DNA of 64,000 nt from Paractinoplanes ferrugineus (GTDB lineage: Bacteria; Actinomycetota; Actinomycetes; Mycobacteriales; Micromonosporaceae), in assembly GCF_016862195.1 (NCBI RefSeq), contig NZ_BOMM01000051.1:171689-235688 (forward strand). Direction: 5' to 3'. This document shows, in pieces, positions 34,277 through 42,225 of this stretch (positions within the stretch are counted from its first letter, which is position 1; each line of letters opens with the position of its first letter). Below the pieces are notes generated by a model that saw nothing but the letters and a program-made list of their open reading frames with translations, searched no databases and was not told the DNA's origin. Position numbers and translations under genes: made by a program.

Positions 34277-35806
34277 CTAGGCGCGCCGAAGCGCCACCAC
34301 GGCGATGTCGTCCGCCTGGGGTCCGCTGCCCGCCAACTGCAACACCAGGCGCTCGCAGAAGTCGTCGAGGTTCGACTCCACCTCGGCCGCCGCCCGGGAC
34401 AGGGCGGACAGGCCGACGTCGATGTCGGAGTCCCGGCGCTCGACCAGCCCGTCGGTGTAGAGCACGAGCGTGCCGCCGGCCGGGATGGTGAACTCCAGAT
34501 CGTCCGGACGGGACGCGTTGATGCCGAGCAGCGGGCCACGGGGCTGCAGGAACTTCACTTCCCCGGCCGTACGCAACAGAGGCGGCAGATGGCCGGCGCT
34601 CGCCATCCGCACCGCGCCCGTCGCCGGGTCCAGGGTGAACAGGCACAGGGTGGCCGATTCGGCCGGCAGCACGGTCCGCATGAACCGGTTGACCAGGCTC
34701 AGCACCGTACCCGGCGGGTGGCCCTCGACCGCATAGGCGCGCACCGCGTGCCGCACCTCGGCCATCACCGTGGCCGCGTGCAACGAGTGCCCGGCGACGT
34801 CGCCGATCGCCACCAGCAGCTTGCCACCGAGCATGGTCAGCTCGTAGAAGTCGCCGCCCACCTCGGTCTGCGCCGAGGCCGGCTCGTAGAGCACCCCGAG
34901 CTGGACCCCCGGCACGTCGGGCAGCCGCGACTGCAGCAGACTGCGCTGCAGCGTGACCGCGATGCGGTGCTCCTCGTCGTAGGAGCGCTGCGCCTCCACC
35001 GCCGCCGCGATGGCCTGGGAGAGCTGCCGCAGCACCGGGAAGCCCGCATGCTGCGTGGAGCTCGCCACCGCCACATAGACCGGTGGCCGGTCGATGCGCA
35101 GCCGGGCCGCGGCCACCGCCACCGACTCGCCCGCCGGCCAGTCGATGACGTCCCAGTCCTCCGGTTCGTCGGAGCGCACCAGCGAACCCACCGCGACGTT
35201 GCGCTCGGCCAGCGACCAGGGCTGCACCACCGGCGGCGAACCGATGGCGGCCAGGCTCTCGCCGTCGGCCGTCTCGGCCAGCACCACCACCGGGCCGCCG
35301 AAGATGTCGTTGGCTCCGGCCGCGGCCGCCTTGATCAGCTCGGGCAGCGTGGACGACGAGTTGATCGCGAGGGTGGTCTCGGCCAGCCGGACCATCCGCG
35401 CGGCCAGCGACTCGGCGCGCTGCCGGGCCGAGTAGTAGCGCAGCACCGCGTGGCAGGTGGCGATCAGCTCGTCCGGCTCGATCGGCTCCACCAGGTAGGC
35501 GTCCGCCCCCCGGTTGAGGCCCTGGGTGCGGTCGACGACGTCCACCGCGTGCGCCGACACGTGGATGACCGGCAGGGCGCCGAACTCGGGGTCGGACTTG
35601 ATCCGTTCGCAGACCTCGAAGCCGCTCATGTCAGGCAGCTTCACGTCGAGGACCACCAGGTCGACCCCGGAGCCGGGCAGCATGCGCAACGCTTCGCCGC
35701 CGGTCTCCGCCTGCTGAACCGTGAAACCGGCCCGGGTTAGCCAGCTGACCAGCAGGTATCGCTTCGTCGCACTGTCGTCGACGACGAGAAGAGTGGCCGG
35801 GTTCAT
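34277..35806 (-). CDS. Receiver-GAF-like-PP2C phosphatase (stressosome output)
   Basis: The 509-residue protein has a receiver domain (VVDDSATKR, phospho-Asp54 in VVLDVKLPDMSGFE), a GAF-like linker (about 135-270) and a SpoIIE-type PP2C phosphatase. The phosphatase shows EVGGDFYEL, IGDVAGHSLHAA and LYTDGLVE (about 285-505). In the receiver, the conserved Lys of the K-P pair is replaced by Glu (AYLVEPIEP), so signalling may differ from the standard mechanism. It is the last gene of the rsbRST operon, overlapping the kinase gene by four bases, and is a plausible RsbU-like activator of an RsbV-type antagonist. Confidence 0.9.
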   Translation of the reverse strand: MNPATLLVVDDSATKRYLLVSWLTRAGFTVQQAETGGEALRMLPGSGVDLVVLDVKLPDMSGFEVCERIKSDPEFGALPVIHVSAHAVDVVDRTQGLNRGADAYLVEPIEPDELIATCHAVLRYYSARQRAESLAARMVRLAETTLAINSSSTLPELIKAAAAGANDIFGGPVVVLAETADGESLAAIGSPPVVQPWSLAERNVAVGSLVRSDEPEDWDVIDWPAGESVAVAAARLRIDRPPVYVAVASSTQHAGFPVLRQLSQAIAAAVEAQRSYDEEHRIAVTLQRSLLQSRLPDVPGVQLGVLYEPASAQTEVGGDFYELTMLGGKLLVAIGDVAGHSLHAATVMAEVRHAVRAYAVEGHPPGTVLSLVNRFMRTVLPAESATLCLFTLDPATGAVRMASAGHLPPLLRTAGEVKFLQPRGPLLGINASRPDDLEFTIPAGGTLVLYTDGLVERRDSDIDVGLSALSRAAAEVESNLDDFCERLVLQLAGSGPQADDIAVVALRRA

Positions 35807-37149
35807 GATCCGTCGGCCGGTAGCCGGACGGTGAACGTGCTGCCCCGGCCGACCTCGGATTCGACGCGTAGTCCGCCACCGAGGATGCCGACCAGCCGCC
35901 GGGCGTACGGCAGGCCCAGTCCGGTGCCCTTGCCGAGTGCCGACCGGCTGCCCGGCACCTGGTAGAACTCCTCGAAGACCCGCTCCTGCAACTCGGGCGG
36001 GATGCCGGACCCGGTGTCGGTGACGGTGAACTCGATGTCGTCGTCGACCATCCGCACCTTGAGCCGCACCGACCCCTCGGACGTGAACTTGATCGCGTTG
36101 GTCAGCAGGTTGCGCAGCACCCGGGTGAGCAGCACCTCGTCGGTGCGCAACGTCGGCACGGCCGGCTCGTCCACCTCGAAGTCGACCTCGGGCCGGGTGG
36201 CGAGGGGCCGCAGCGTGCCCCGCAACTGCCCGAAGACGGCGCGCAGATCCACCTCGGACCACTCCGGCTCGATCCGGCCGGCTTCCGCCTTGGCCAGGTC
36301 GAGCAGGTCGTTCACCAGGGTCAGCAGGTCACTGGCGGACGAACTGATCAGCTCGACCTGCCGGCGCTGCTCGCCTTGCAGCGGCTCCGACGACGGGTCG
36401 TTGAGCAGCCGGGCCAGCCCGATCACCGCGGTCACCGGGGCCCGCAACTCGTGGCTGACGTTCGCCAGGAACCGGCTCTTCGCCTCGCTGGCGGTGCGCA
36501 GCTGCTCGGATTTCTCATCGAGCTCGGCGTAGAGCGCGACCACACCGCGGTTGGTCTCCTCCAGCTCCTGGGAGAGCTGGTTGTAAAGGGCCATCACGCC
36601 GCGGTTGGTCTCCTCCAGCTCGGCGTTGAGCCGGGCCAGGTCGTCGCGCTGCGCCCGCACCTCGTCCAGGGCCGCGATGAGCTGCTGGTTCTGCACGGTC
36701 AGCTCGTCGAGGGGGGTGCCCGGGACGTGCTGAGCCAACCCGGCGCGGATCTCGTCCATGCGTTCCGGGGTCAGCCTCGGCGAGCTCGCCGGCAACCGTC
36801 GGGCCATCGAGACAACCGTACCGGTCTCACCATCGCTGACCTCCAACGTGTCGACCAGACGACCGACCTGACCGAGCTGCGGGCCGATCCTCGCGGCCCC
36901 GCCGGATTGCGGGTTCGCCACCGTGACACGCAAGGTAGGTACCCCGTTGACGTCCGCTTCGAACGCCACGTCGGCGGAGCGCGTGACGGCAAGCATCACT
37001 CGGCCTACTTCGCTGAGCGCGGTGGCGAGCCGAGTCTGGTCCTGCTGCTCCATCCCGACCGCCCGAGCCACCTCGCGGCCCATCTGGCGCGCCACGAAGA
37101 CGTCCTGCTCCACTCGCAGGTGCACGCGCATCAGCGGTTCCGGCGTCAC
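35803..37149 (-). CDS. RsbT-like domain fused to histidine kinase
   Basis: This 448-residue protein has residues 5-120 resembling RsbT (VARQMGREVARAVGMEQQDQTRLATALSEVGR). A coiled coil with duplicated ELEETNRGV segments (about 180-220), HisKA (ANVSHELRAPVTAVIG) and HATPase (LRNLLTNAIKFTS, DTGSGIP, GKGTGLGLPYARR) follow. There is no membrane segment. The fusion puts a stressosome-binding type module on a two-component kinase whose receiver partner is encoded next. GTG 37149 overlaps the upstream stop, and the stop overlaps the downstream ATG. Confidence 0.9.
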   Translation of the reverse strand: MTPEPLMRVHLRVEQDVFVARQMGREVARAVGMEQQDQTRLATALSEVGRVMLAVTRSADVAFEADVNGVPTLRVTVANPQSGGAARIGPQLGQVGRLVDTLEVSDGETGTVVSMARRLPASSPRLTPERMDEIRAGLAQHVPGTPLDELTVQNQQLIAALDEVRAQRDDLARLNAELEETNRGVMALYNQLSQELEETNRGVVALYAELDEKSEQLRTASEAKSRFLANVSHELRAPVTAVIGLARLLNDPSSEPLQGEQRRQVELISSSASDLLTLVNDLLDLAKAEAGRIEPEWSEVDLRAVFGQLRGTLRPLATRPEVDFEVDEPAVPTLRTDEVLLTRVLRNLLTNAIKFTSEGSVRLKVRMVDDDIEFTVTDTGSGIPPELQERVFEEFYQVPGSRSALGKGTGLGLPYARRLVGILGGGLRVESEVGRGSTFTVRLPADGS

Positions 37150-38174
37150 GGTAACCGCGCCACCACTACGCCGGCGTCGTCGCGGCGGGTTCCCGCGTCG
37201 CGCAGCACGGTCGCCGCGACCACCGCGGGCGATCGGAGCTGCAGACCCGGATAGTCCGCGAGGCTCCACCTGTCGACCACGCCGTCGCTGTGCATCAACA
37301 CGAACGCGTCCGGGGTGATCGGGTAGTCGTACTGCCGGATCTGGCGGCGCTGATGTCCGGCGATGCCGGGCAGCGAGACCATGCCGCGGCGGATGCCGGG
37401 GGCGATCACCGTGCCGGAGATGTTGCCGAGCCCCGCATAGCGGACCAGGCCGGCTTCGGCGTCCAGCTCGGCCACGGCCAGCGCGGCGCCACGGGTGTGG
37501 TTGAGCCGGCGATGCAGCAGCTCGACGACGGCCGCGGGGGGTGCGACCGGGCCGTCCTTGAACGCGCGCACCGCCTCGTTCGACGCGGTCGCGGCCAGAC
37601 CGCCGTGCCCCAGCCCGTCACACATGAGCACCTGGCGCCGGCCGTCGATCTCCCGCACCGCGAAGGCGTCCCCGCTTACCTGCTCGCCGGTCAGCGGGCG
37701 GGTCAAACCCGCCGCCCAGCCGGGTTGCGGCGGGTCGGCCGACCAGACCTGGGCGACGAGCACGGTCCCTTTGCCGGGTACGGAATGAAGATCGCACCAG
37801 GAAGCCTGACGCACGATCGCGCCGAGCCCGATGCCGAGCGTGCCGGCCGTGGAATGCCCGTCGCCGACCGCCGTGACCAGGTCGGCCATCCCCGGTCCGC
37901 GGTCGATCGCGATGATCTCGACCCCGGCGCTGAGTTCGGTGCGCACCGCCCGGACCAGCAGGACCCCCTCGTCGGCGTGCTTGACGAGATTGCCGCCCGC
38001 CTCGGCGGTGACGATCGACAGGTCGGCGATGCGGTTTTCCGGCAGCCCCAGCTCGGTGGCGAGACGCTCGGCGGCCCGCCGGGCAGCGGCGGCGGTCGCG
38101 GTGGCCTCCACCCGGAACCAGGCGCCCCCGTCCAGAAGCCCCTCGGGCAGCTGCCCCACCGTGCCTCCGCTCAT
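37146..38174 (-). CDS. RsbX-like phosphatase with N-terminal ATPase domain
   Basis: The 342-residue protein has an RsbT/RsbW-type HATPase domain (about residues 15-145, VTAEAGGNLVKHA, GTLGIGLGAI) followed by a compact SpoIIE/RsbX-type PP2C domain. The latter shows VSGDAFAV, LMCDGLGHGGLAATAS, LMHSDGVVD and RRDDAGVVV. RsbX resets the stressosome by dephosphorylating RsbR and RsbS, and the position straight after rsbT fits that. The fusion to an ATPase domain is an elaboration of the Bacillus protein. ATG 38174 overlaps the rsbT stop. Confidence 0.86.
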   Translation of the reverse strand: MSGGTVGQLPEGLLDGGAWFRVEATATAAAARRAAERLATELGLPENRIADLSIVTAEAGGNLVKHADEGVLLVRAVRTELSAGVEIIAIDRGPGMADLVTAVGDGHSTAGTLGIGLGAIVRQASWCDLHSVPGKGTVLVAQVWSADPPQPGWAAGLTRPLTGEQVSGDAFAVREIDGRRQVLMCDGLGHGGLAATASNEAVRAFKDGPVAPPAAVVELLHRRLNHTRGAALAVAELDAEAGLVRYAGLGNISGTVIAPGIRRGMVSLPGIAGHQRRQIRQYDYPITPDAFVLMHSDGVVDRWSLADYPGLQLRSPAVVAATVLRDAGTRRDDAGVVVARLP

Positions 38175-38575
38175 CGGCACCACTTGGTGACAGTGATCGT
38201 CGTGCCGCGCCCGACCTCGGTGTCGATGGCGAACTCGTCGACCAGCCGGCGCGCGCCGCTCAACCCTAGCCCCATGCCACCGCCGGTGGTGTAACCGTCG
38301 GTGAGGGCCAGATCGAGGTCGGCTATGCCCGGCCCCTCGTCGGCGAAAACGATCCGGATCCCCTGCCGGCGACCGTTGTCGACCCGGGTCACCTCGGCCG
38401 ATCCGCCCCCGCCGTAGACGAACGTGTTGCGCGCCAGCTCGCTCGCGGCGGTGACCAGCTTGGTCTGGTCGACGAGGGAGAGCTTCACCGCGACGGCGAC
38501 CGTGCGCACGAGCTGCCGGACCCGGACGACGTCCTGATCCGAGTTGATCGCGAGCCGCTCCCCGGAGTCGCTCAC
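38171..38575 (-). CDS. rsbT: Switch-protein serine kinase RsbT
   Basis: The 134-residue HATPase-fold serine/threonine kinase has N box KLVTAASELARNTFVYGGGG, DEGPGIADLDLALTDG and GGGMGLGLSGARRLVDEF. In the stressosome it phosphorylates RsbS and RsbR and is then released to activate downstream partners. The GTG start overlaps the rsbS stop and its own stop overlaps the next ATG. Confidence 0.93.
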   Translation of the reverse strand: MSDSGERLAINSDQDVVRVRQLVRTVAVAVKLSLVDQTKLVTAASELARNTFVYGGGGSAEVTRVDNGRRQGIRIVFADEGPGIADLDLALTDGYTTGGGMGLGLSGARRLVDEFAIDTEVGRGTTITVTKWCR

Positions 38576-38985
38576 GACTCGTTTACCACGACTGGGTCGG
38601 ACTCGTCGTCCTGCTCGTCGTCGTACTCCTCGGCCCGGCTGCGGGCCAGCAGGTCCATGCCGAGCTCGACGTTCAGGGCGGTGCGGATGCCGGGCAGCGA
38701 CAGGCCCAGCTCGACCAGGGTGATCGCCACGGCCGGGCGCATCCCGACCACCACCGTCTCGGCGTCCAGCACCCGGGAGATCGAGGCGATGGTGGCCAGC
38801 GTGCGGCCGACGAACGAGTCGACGATGTCGAGCGCGCTGATATCGATGATCACGCCGTGGCAACCGGTGACCACGATCCGCTCGGCGAGGTCTTCCTGCA
38901 GTTGCAGGGCGACCTGGTCCTCCATGTCGATCTGGATGGAGACGAGCAGGATGTCGCCGATCTTGAGGACCGGAACCCGTTCCAC
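38572..38985 (-). CDS. rsbS: Stressosome scaffold protein RsbS
   Basis: The 137-residue STAS protein aligns well with RsbS: VPVLKIGDILLVSIQ, QEDLAERI and IDISALDIVDSF. Ser57 matches the phosphorylation site (Ser59 of Bacillus subtilis), and PAVAITLVELGL is also present. An acidic C-terminal tail (EEYDDEQDDESD) is extra. The GTG start directly follows the rsbR stop (TAGGTG). Confidence 0.93.
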   Translation of the reverse strand: MERVPVLKIGDILLVSIQIDMEDQVALQLQEDLAERIVVTGCHGVIIDISALDIVDSFVGRTLATIASISRVLDAETVVVGMRPAVAITLVELGLSLPGIRTALNVELGMDLLARSRAEEYDDEQDDESDPVVVNES

Positions 38986-39831
38986 CTACCGCTCCCTGGG
39001 CTTACGAGCGCTCTGACCGGTCTTGCCGAGCACGTACCGCAGCGCGTCGGCCAGCGAGGCCTTCGTCGCGATGTCGCCGAACTCGATGCCCAGCGCCACG
39101 ATGGTCTGCGCGATCTGCGGGCGGATGCCGGAGATGATGCAGTCGGCACCCATCAGCCGGGCGGCCACCACGGTCTTGAGGACGTGCTGCGCGACCTGGG
39201 TGTCGACGGCGGGCACGCCGGTGATGTCGATGATCGCGTACGGCGAGCCGGTGTCGACCAGCGTCTGCAGCAGCCGCTCCATCACGACCTGGGCGCGCGC
39301 CGAGTCCAGCGTGCCGACCAGCGGGACGGCGACCACGCCCTCCCACAGCTTGACCACCGGAGTGGACAGCTCGAGCAGCTGCTCGGCCTGGTCGGCGATC
39401 AGCGCCTCGCGCACCTGCACGTAGCTGTCGAAGGTGAACAGCGCGGCGGCGTCGACGAAGGTCGAGAACGCGATGTACTCCCGCAGGACGCTCGCGTCGT
39501 CGGGCAGCGACTCGAGCACCGCCTCCTTGAACGCGAAGACACTCACCGCCGTCTCGGTGGCTGTGAAGCCCTGCCGGGCCCGGCTCGTGGACAGCTCGCT
39601 GAGCTGGGCGCGCAGCTCGGCGGCCGAGGGGTCGGCGAGGCTTGTCGCACCACCGGCCAGCGCCAGCTGGAAGGCGCGGCGCAACTCACCGGTCTGCCGG
39701 TGCAATTCGGTACGGCTCAGCCGGCCGCGTAGGGTCTCGACAACCCGGTCGTTCCATGCCCCGACCAGAGCTTCCTGGTTTTCCTCGAGCAAGGCGGCGA
39801 ACCGATCTGCCCCTTCTGAACTCAGCGCCAC
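38986..39831 (-). CDS. rsbR: Stressosome sensor/scaffold protein RsbR
   Basis: This 281-residue protein has an N-terminal helical RsbRD-type sensor domain (about 8-150, LLEENQEALVGAWNDRV) and a C-terminal STAS domain (about 160-270). Thr211 in VDTQVAQ corresponds to the first RsbT phosphorylation site. The second site, Thr in Bacillus RsbRA, is Ser234 here (IISGIRPQIAQT). No haem- or flavin-binding signature is seen in the sensor domain, so the signal is unknown. GGGAGG precedes the GTG by six bases. It is the first gene of the six-gene operon. Confidence 0.93.
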   Translation of the reverse strand: MALSSEGADRFAALLEENQEALVGAWNDRVVETLRGRLSRTELHRQTGELRRAFQLALAGGATSLADPSAAELRAQLSELSTSRARQGFTATETAVSVFAFKEAVLESLPDDASVLREYIAFSTFVDAAALFTFDSYVQVREALIADQAEQLLELSTPVVKLWEGVVAVPLVGTLDSARAQVVMERLLQTLVDTGSPYAIIDITGVPAVDTQVAQHVLKTVVAARLMGADCIISGIRPQIAQTIVALGIEFGDIATKASLADALRYVLGKTGQSARKPRER

Positions 39832-39881
39832 CGCGGCCTCCCGACTTCTCTGGTACGCGCAATCGGGCGGACTTTACCATC

Positions 39882-39927
39882 GCAAGGTCAAATATTTGCC
39901 GTAGGCCAACTAACCCCAGCAAGGTCA
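39882..39927. promoter_or_regulatory. Direct repeats GCAAGGTCA and AT-rich palindrome between rsbR and a STAS gene
   Basis: GCAAGGTCA occurs at 39882-39890 and 39919-39927, with the perfect palindrome CAAATATTTG at 39889-39898 between them. They sit in the 168-base divergent intergenic region and could be binding sites for a regulator of both transcripts. No factor is identified. Confidence 0.45.
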
Positions 39928-39999
39928 CAAACGCCTAGCCCCATCCTGCCGATCAGACGGGACCTGGAGTACCGTTCTGCTCATACCTGGAGGTCCTGA

Positions 40000-40350
40000 A
40001 TGTCCCTGACGGTACAAACGGAACAGCGCGCCGACATGGTCGTCGTCTCGGTGGCCGGTGAGCTCGACATGGCCACCGCGCCTCAGTTGCAGGACCAGAT
40101 CAGCGACCTGCTCGAAAAAGGTCGCACCCGCCTGGTCTTCGACCTTGCCGAGGTGTCGTTCTGCGACTCCACCGGCCTTTCGGTCTTCGTGCGCGCCAAG
40201 AACAGCACCGACGATGCCGGCGGCACCGTCCGACTGGCCGCGCCGCAACGTGGTGTGCTGCGCATTCTCGAGGTCAGCGGCCTGGTCGAGGTGCTGCGCA
40301 CCTACCCGACGGTCGACGAGGCCGTGTCGGCCCAGGAAGCTCTCGACTGA
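40000..40350 (+). CDS. STAS-domain anti-sigma factor antagonist (RsbV-like)
   Basis: The 116-residue STAS protein has the phosphorylatable serine in LAEVSFCDSTGLSVFV (residues about 50-65). A strong TGGAGGT site lies seven bases before the ATG. It is divergent from rsbR and thus the best local candidate for the RsbV-type substrate of the operon's PP2C phosphatases. No anti-sigma kinase or sigma factor gene is adjacent. Confidence 0.9.
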   Translation: MSLTVQTEQRADMVVVSVAGELDMATAPQLQDQISDLLEKGRTRLVFDLAEVSFCDSTGLSVFVRAKNSTDDAGGTVRLAAPQRGVLRILEVSGLVEVLRTYPTVDEAVSAQEALD

Positions 40351-40456
40351 ACTTGCCGGGGACCGGCTGCGTTCGCCTGGCCAGGGGCAGTAGTTTGTCG
40401 CCGAACGGCGGTGGGCACCTGCCGCCGGACGAACCCTCCGGCTCGTGGGAGCACCC

Positions 40457-40918
40457 GTGAAAAAGATCCTCCAAGGCTTCAAAGACTTCATCATGCGGGG
40501 CAACGTTGTCGACCTCGCGGTCGGCATCGTGATCGGTGCCGCGTTCACCGCCGTGGTGACCGCGTTCACCAACGGCTTCATCAAGCCGTTGATCCAGCTG
40601 ATGGGCGGCGGGACCGGCACCGGCGCCGGCGCCTGGGAGCCCCGCAAGGGCGTCATCTTCGATTACGCCAGCTTCATCAACTCGATCATCACCTTCCTGA
40701 TCACCGCCGCGGTTCTCTACTTCCTGGTGGTCATGCCGCTCAACTACCTGGCCGAGCGCCGCCGTCGCGGCGAGGAGCCGCCGCCGAAGGCGCCGAGCGA
40801 GGACATCGTCCTGCTCACCCAGATCCGCGACCTGCTGGCCAAGGACGCCGGAGCCTCCGGCGTGCAGGGCAGCGCCGTCGACGAGATCCTGCGCCGTGGG
40901 CAGGAGCCGCCGCGCTGA
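40457..40918 (+). CDS. mscL: Large-conductance mechanosensitive channel MscL
   Basis: This 153-residue MscL releases solutes at hypo-osmotic shock. Landmarks are KKILQGFKDFIMRGNVVDLA, the pore helix AVGIVIGAAFTAVVTAF, the second helix FINSIITFLITAAVLYF and a cytoplasmic helix SEDIVLLTQIRDLL. GTG 40457 has GGGAG upstream and matches the family start. A GTG at 40445 is less likely. Nearness to the stress module is suggestive but not proof of co-regulation. Confidence 0.95.
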   Translation: MKKILQGFKDFIMRGNVVDLAVGIVIGAAFTAVVTAFTNGFIKPLIQLMGGGTGTGAGAWEPRKGVIFDYASFINSIITFLITAAVLYFLVVMPLNYLAERRRRGEEPPPKAPSEDIVLLTQIRDLLAKDAGASGVQGSAVDEILRRGQEPPR

Positions 40919-40953
40919 CCCCGCGGAAAAAGATCAACCGGGCCCGGTACGGT

Positions 40954-40969
40954 TCGAACAAATGTTCGA
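40954..40969 (+). promoter_or_regulatory. LexA box (SOS operator)
   Basis: TCGAACAAATGTTCGA has perfect six-base arms and matches the actinobacterial/Bacillus-type LexA consensus CGAAC-N4-GTTCG. It overlaps the likely core promoter: TACAGT (40970-40975) would be the -10, six bases before the ATG of the 77-residue gene. Confidence 0.8.
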
Positions 40970-40981
40970 TACAGTGCCCGG

Positions 40982-41215
40982 ATGGAGCAGCGTAAGCACT
41001 GGTGGAACGGTAAGTGGGGCCGCATCGCCCGCAAGGATGTCTTCCTGCGGGTGAGCGGCGACCAGTGGTATGTCGAGCAGCGCGCGGGCGGCGCCGACGG
41101 GGTCTCGCACTTCTTCGAGTTCCCCAGCGAGGATGCGGCCCTGGACACCGTGCGCGCGCTGCTGACCGGCCCGGACGACTGGCGCGAGCTCTCCGTCCGG
41201 CCGCCGGCCAGCTGA
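40982..41215 (+). CDS. Small conserved-type protein under LexA control, unknown function
   Basis: This 77-residue protein is rich in Trp and Arg near the start (QRKHWWNGKWGRIARKDVFLRV). A strand-rich middle (QWYVEQRAGG) and an acidic helical end (SEDAALDTVRALLTGPDDW) follow. No membrane segment or known motif is seen. The LexA box and -10 immediately upstream indicate SOS induction with a leaderless transcript. I do not recognise the family. Confidence 0.75.
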   Translation: MEQRKHWWNGKWGRIARKDVFLRVSGDQWYVEQRAGGADGVSHFFEFPSEDAALDTVRALLTGPDDWRELSVRPPAS

Positions 41216-41258
41216 CTCCCGGCCCCGCTCGCCGGCCCGCCGTTTCAGCGCTCGCGGG

Positions 41259-42152
41259 TCAGGCGGCCTGCCGCTCGTCGTGCTCCGCGGTCATCGGCCC
41301 GCGGGGCACCAGCCGCAGTCCTGGCCGGAACGCCGGCGCGGCGACCTCGTCCTCGAAGCGGGCCCGCCACCCCGAGCCGCGCCCACCGTCGACCCGCGCG
41401 CCGGGCGGCGTGGCGACGAACCCGTCCGGGATCCGCGACAGCGCGACGACGAGCAGATAGCCGAGGATGACGAACCCGTGGCTGATCAGCCGCGCGGAAT
41501 CAACCCGGTCGCCGGTCAGGTCGTTCACCGACAACAGCAACAGCATGCCGACGAACGCGGTGAGCATCGGCACCAGGCCCGAGGGCCGCGTCCGCCGAAG
41601 CGCGATGAACAGGTAACCGGCGCCGACCGCGACGTTCCACGCGGCCGACTCGTGCCACAGATGCCCCGGCGTAGCTCCGGTCCCGGCATGATCGTGCACA
41701 CCGGCGACCCCGCCCCCGATCTGATCGAGCCCGAGGATGAGCTGCACCGCGCCGACCGCCGCCAGCGCCAGGAACAGAGCGGTCGCCAGCGAGAACCGCC
41801 GCCAGACCGGCCACCCCCGGACGAGCTCGGGCACCCGCGCCCCAAGAACCCGCGCTCCAAGAACCCGCCACCCACGCGCGCTCGCCCCAGAGACGATCGA
41901 CCCGGACGCGCTCGATCCGGCGGCGCCGGGCAGGGCCGCGAGAATGGCCGCACTCAGGTCGGGGGCCACCCCGATGCCGGTACGGGTCAGCCGGTTGACC
42001 GAGGCGGCCCGATCGAGCCACTCCCGGCATCCGGCACACCCGGCCAGATGCTCGTCGACCAGTTCGCGCTCGGCCGGGTCTTCTTCGCCGTCCAGCTGCG
42101 CAGACAGCATCTCGCGCCACCGTTCACACGCCATGTCCCCATAGTCGCGCAT
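41259..42152 (-). CDS. Zinc-finger (zf-HC2) anti-sigma-like membrane protein
   Basis: The 297-residue protein has an N-terminal cytoplasmic zinc finger with HX3CX2C (HLAGCAGC, about residues 35-42). This is the signature of zinc-binding anti-sigma factors. About five to six membrane segments follow (for example FSLATALFLALAAVGAVQLILG and LVPMLTAFVGMLLLLSV). A histidine-rich outside loop (HDHAGTGATPGHLWHESAAW) might bind metal. No sigma factor gene is adjacent. ATG 42134 (MACERWREML) is an alternative start matching the family better. Confidence 0.8.
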   Translation of the reverse strand: MRDYGDMACERWREMLSAQLDGEEDPAERELVDEHLAGCAGCREWLDRAASVNRLTRTGIGVAPDLSAAILAALPGAAGSSASGSIVSGASARGWRVLGARVLGARVPELVRGWPVWRRFSLATALFLALAAVGAVQLILGLDQIGGGVAGVHDHAGTGATPGHLWHESAAWNVAVGAGYLFIALRRTRPSGLVPMLTAFVGMLLLLSVNDLTGDRVDSARLISHGFVILGYLLVVALSRIPDGFVATPPGARVDGGRGSGWRARFEDEVAAPAFRPGLRLVPRGPMTAEHDERQAA

Positions 42153-42225
42153 CGGCCGCCCGAAGTTCCCACCCGGAACGAGTCAGGACGCGGGTCCCAC
42201 CGGCGCGGGCCGGACGACCCGCGGA

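Noticed and set aside
39930..39945. SigB-type promoter (GTTT then GGGTTA) for rsbR on the minus strand
   Set aside because: Spacing is only 12 bases instead of about 14 and the second half is a poor match.
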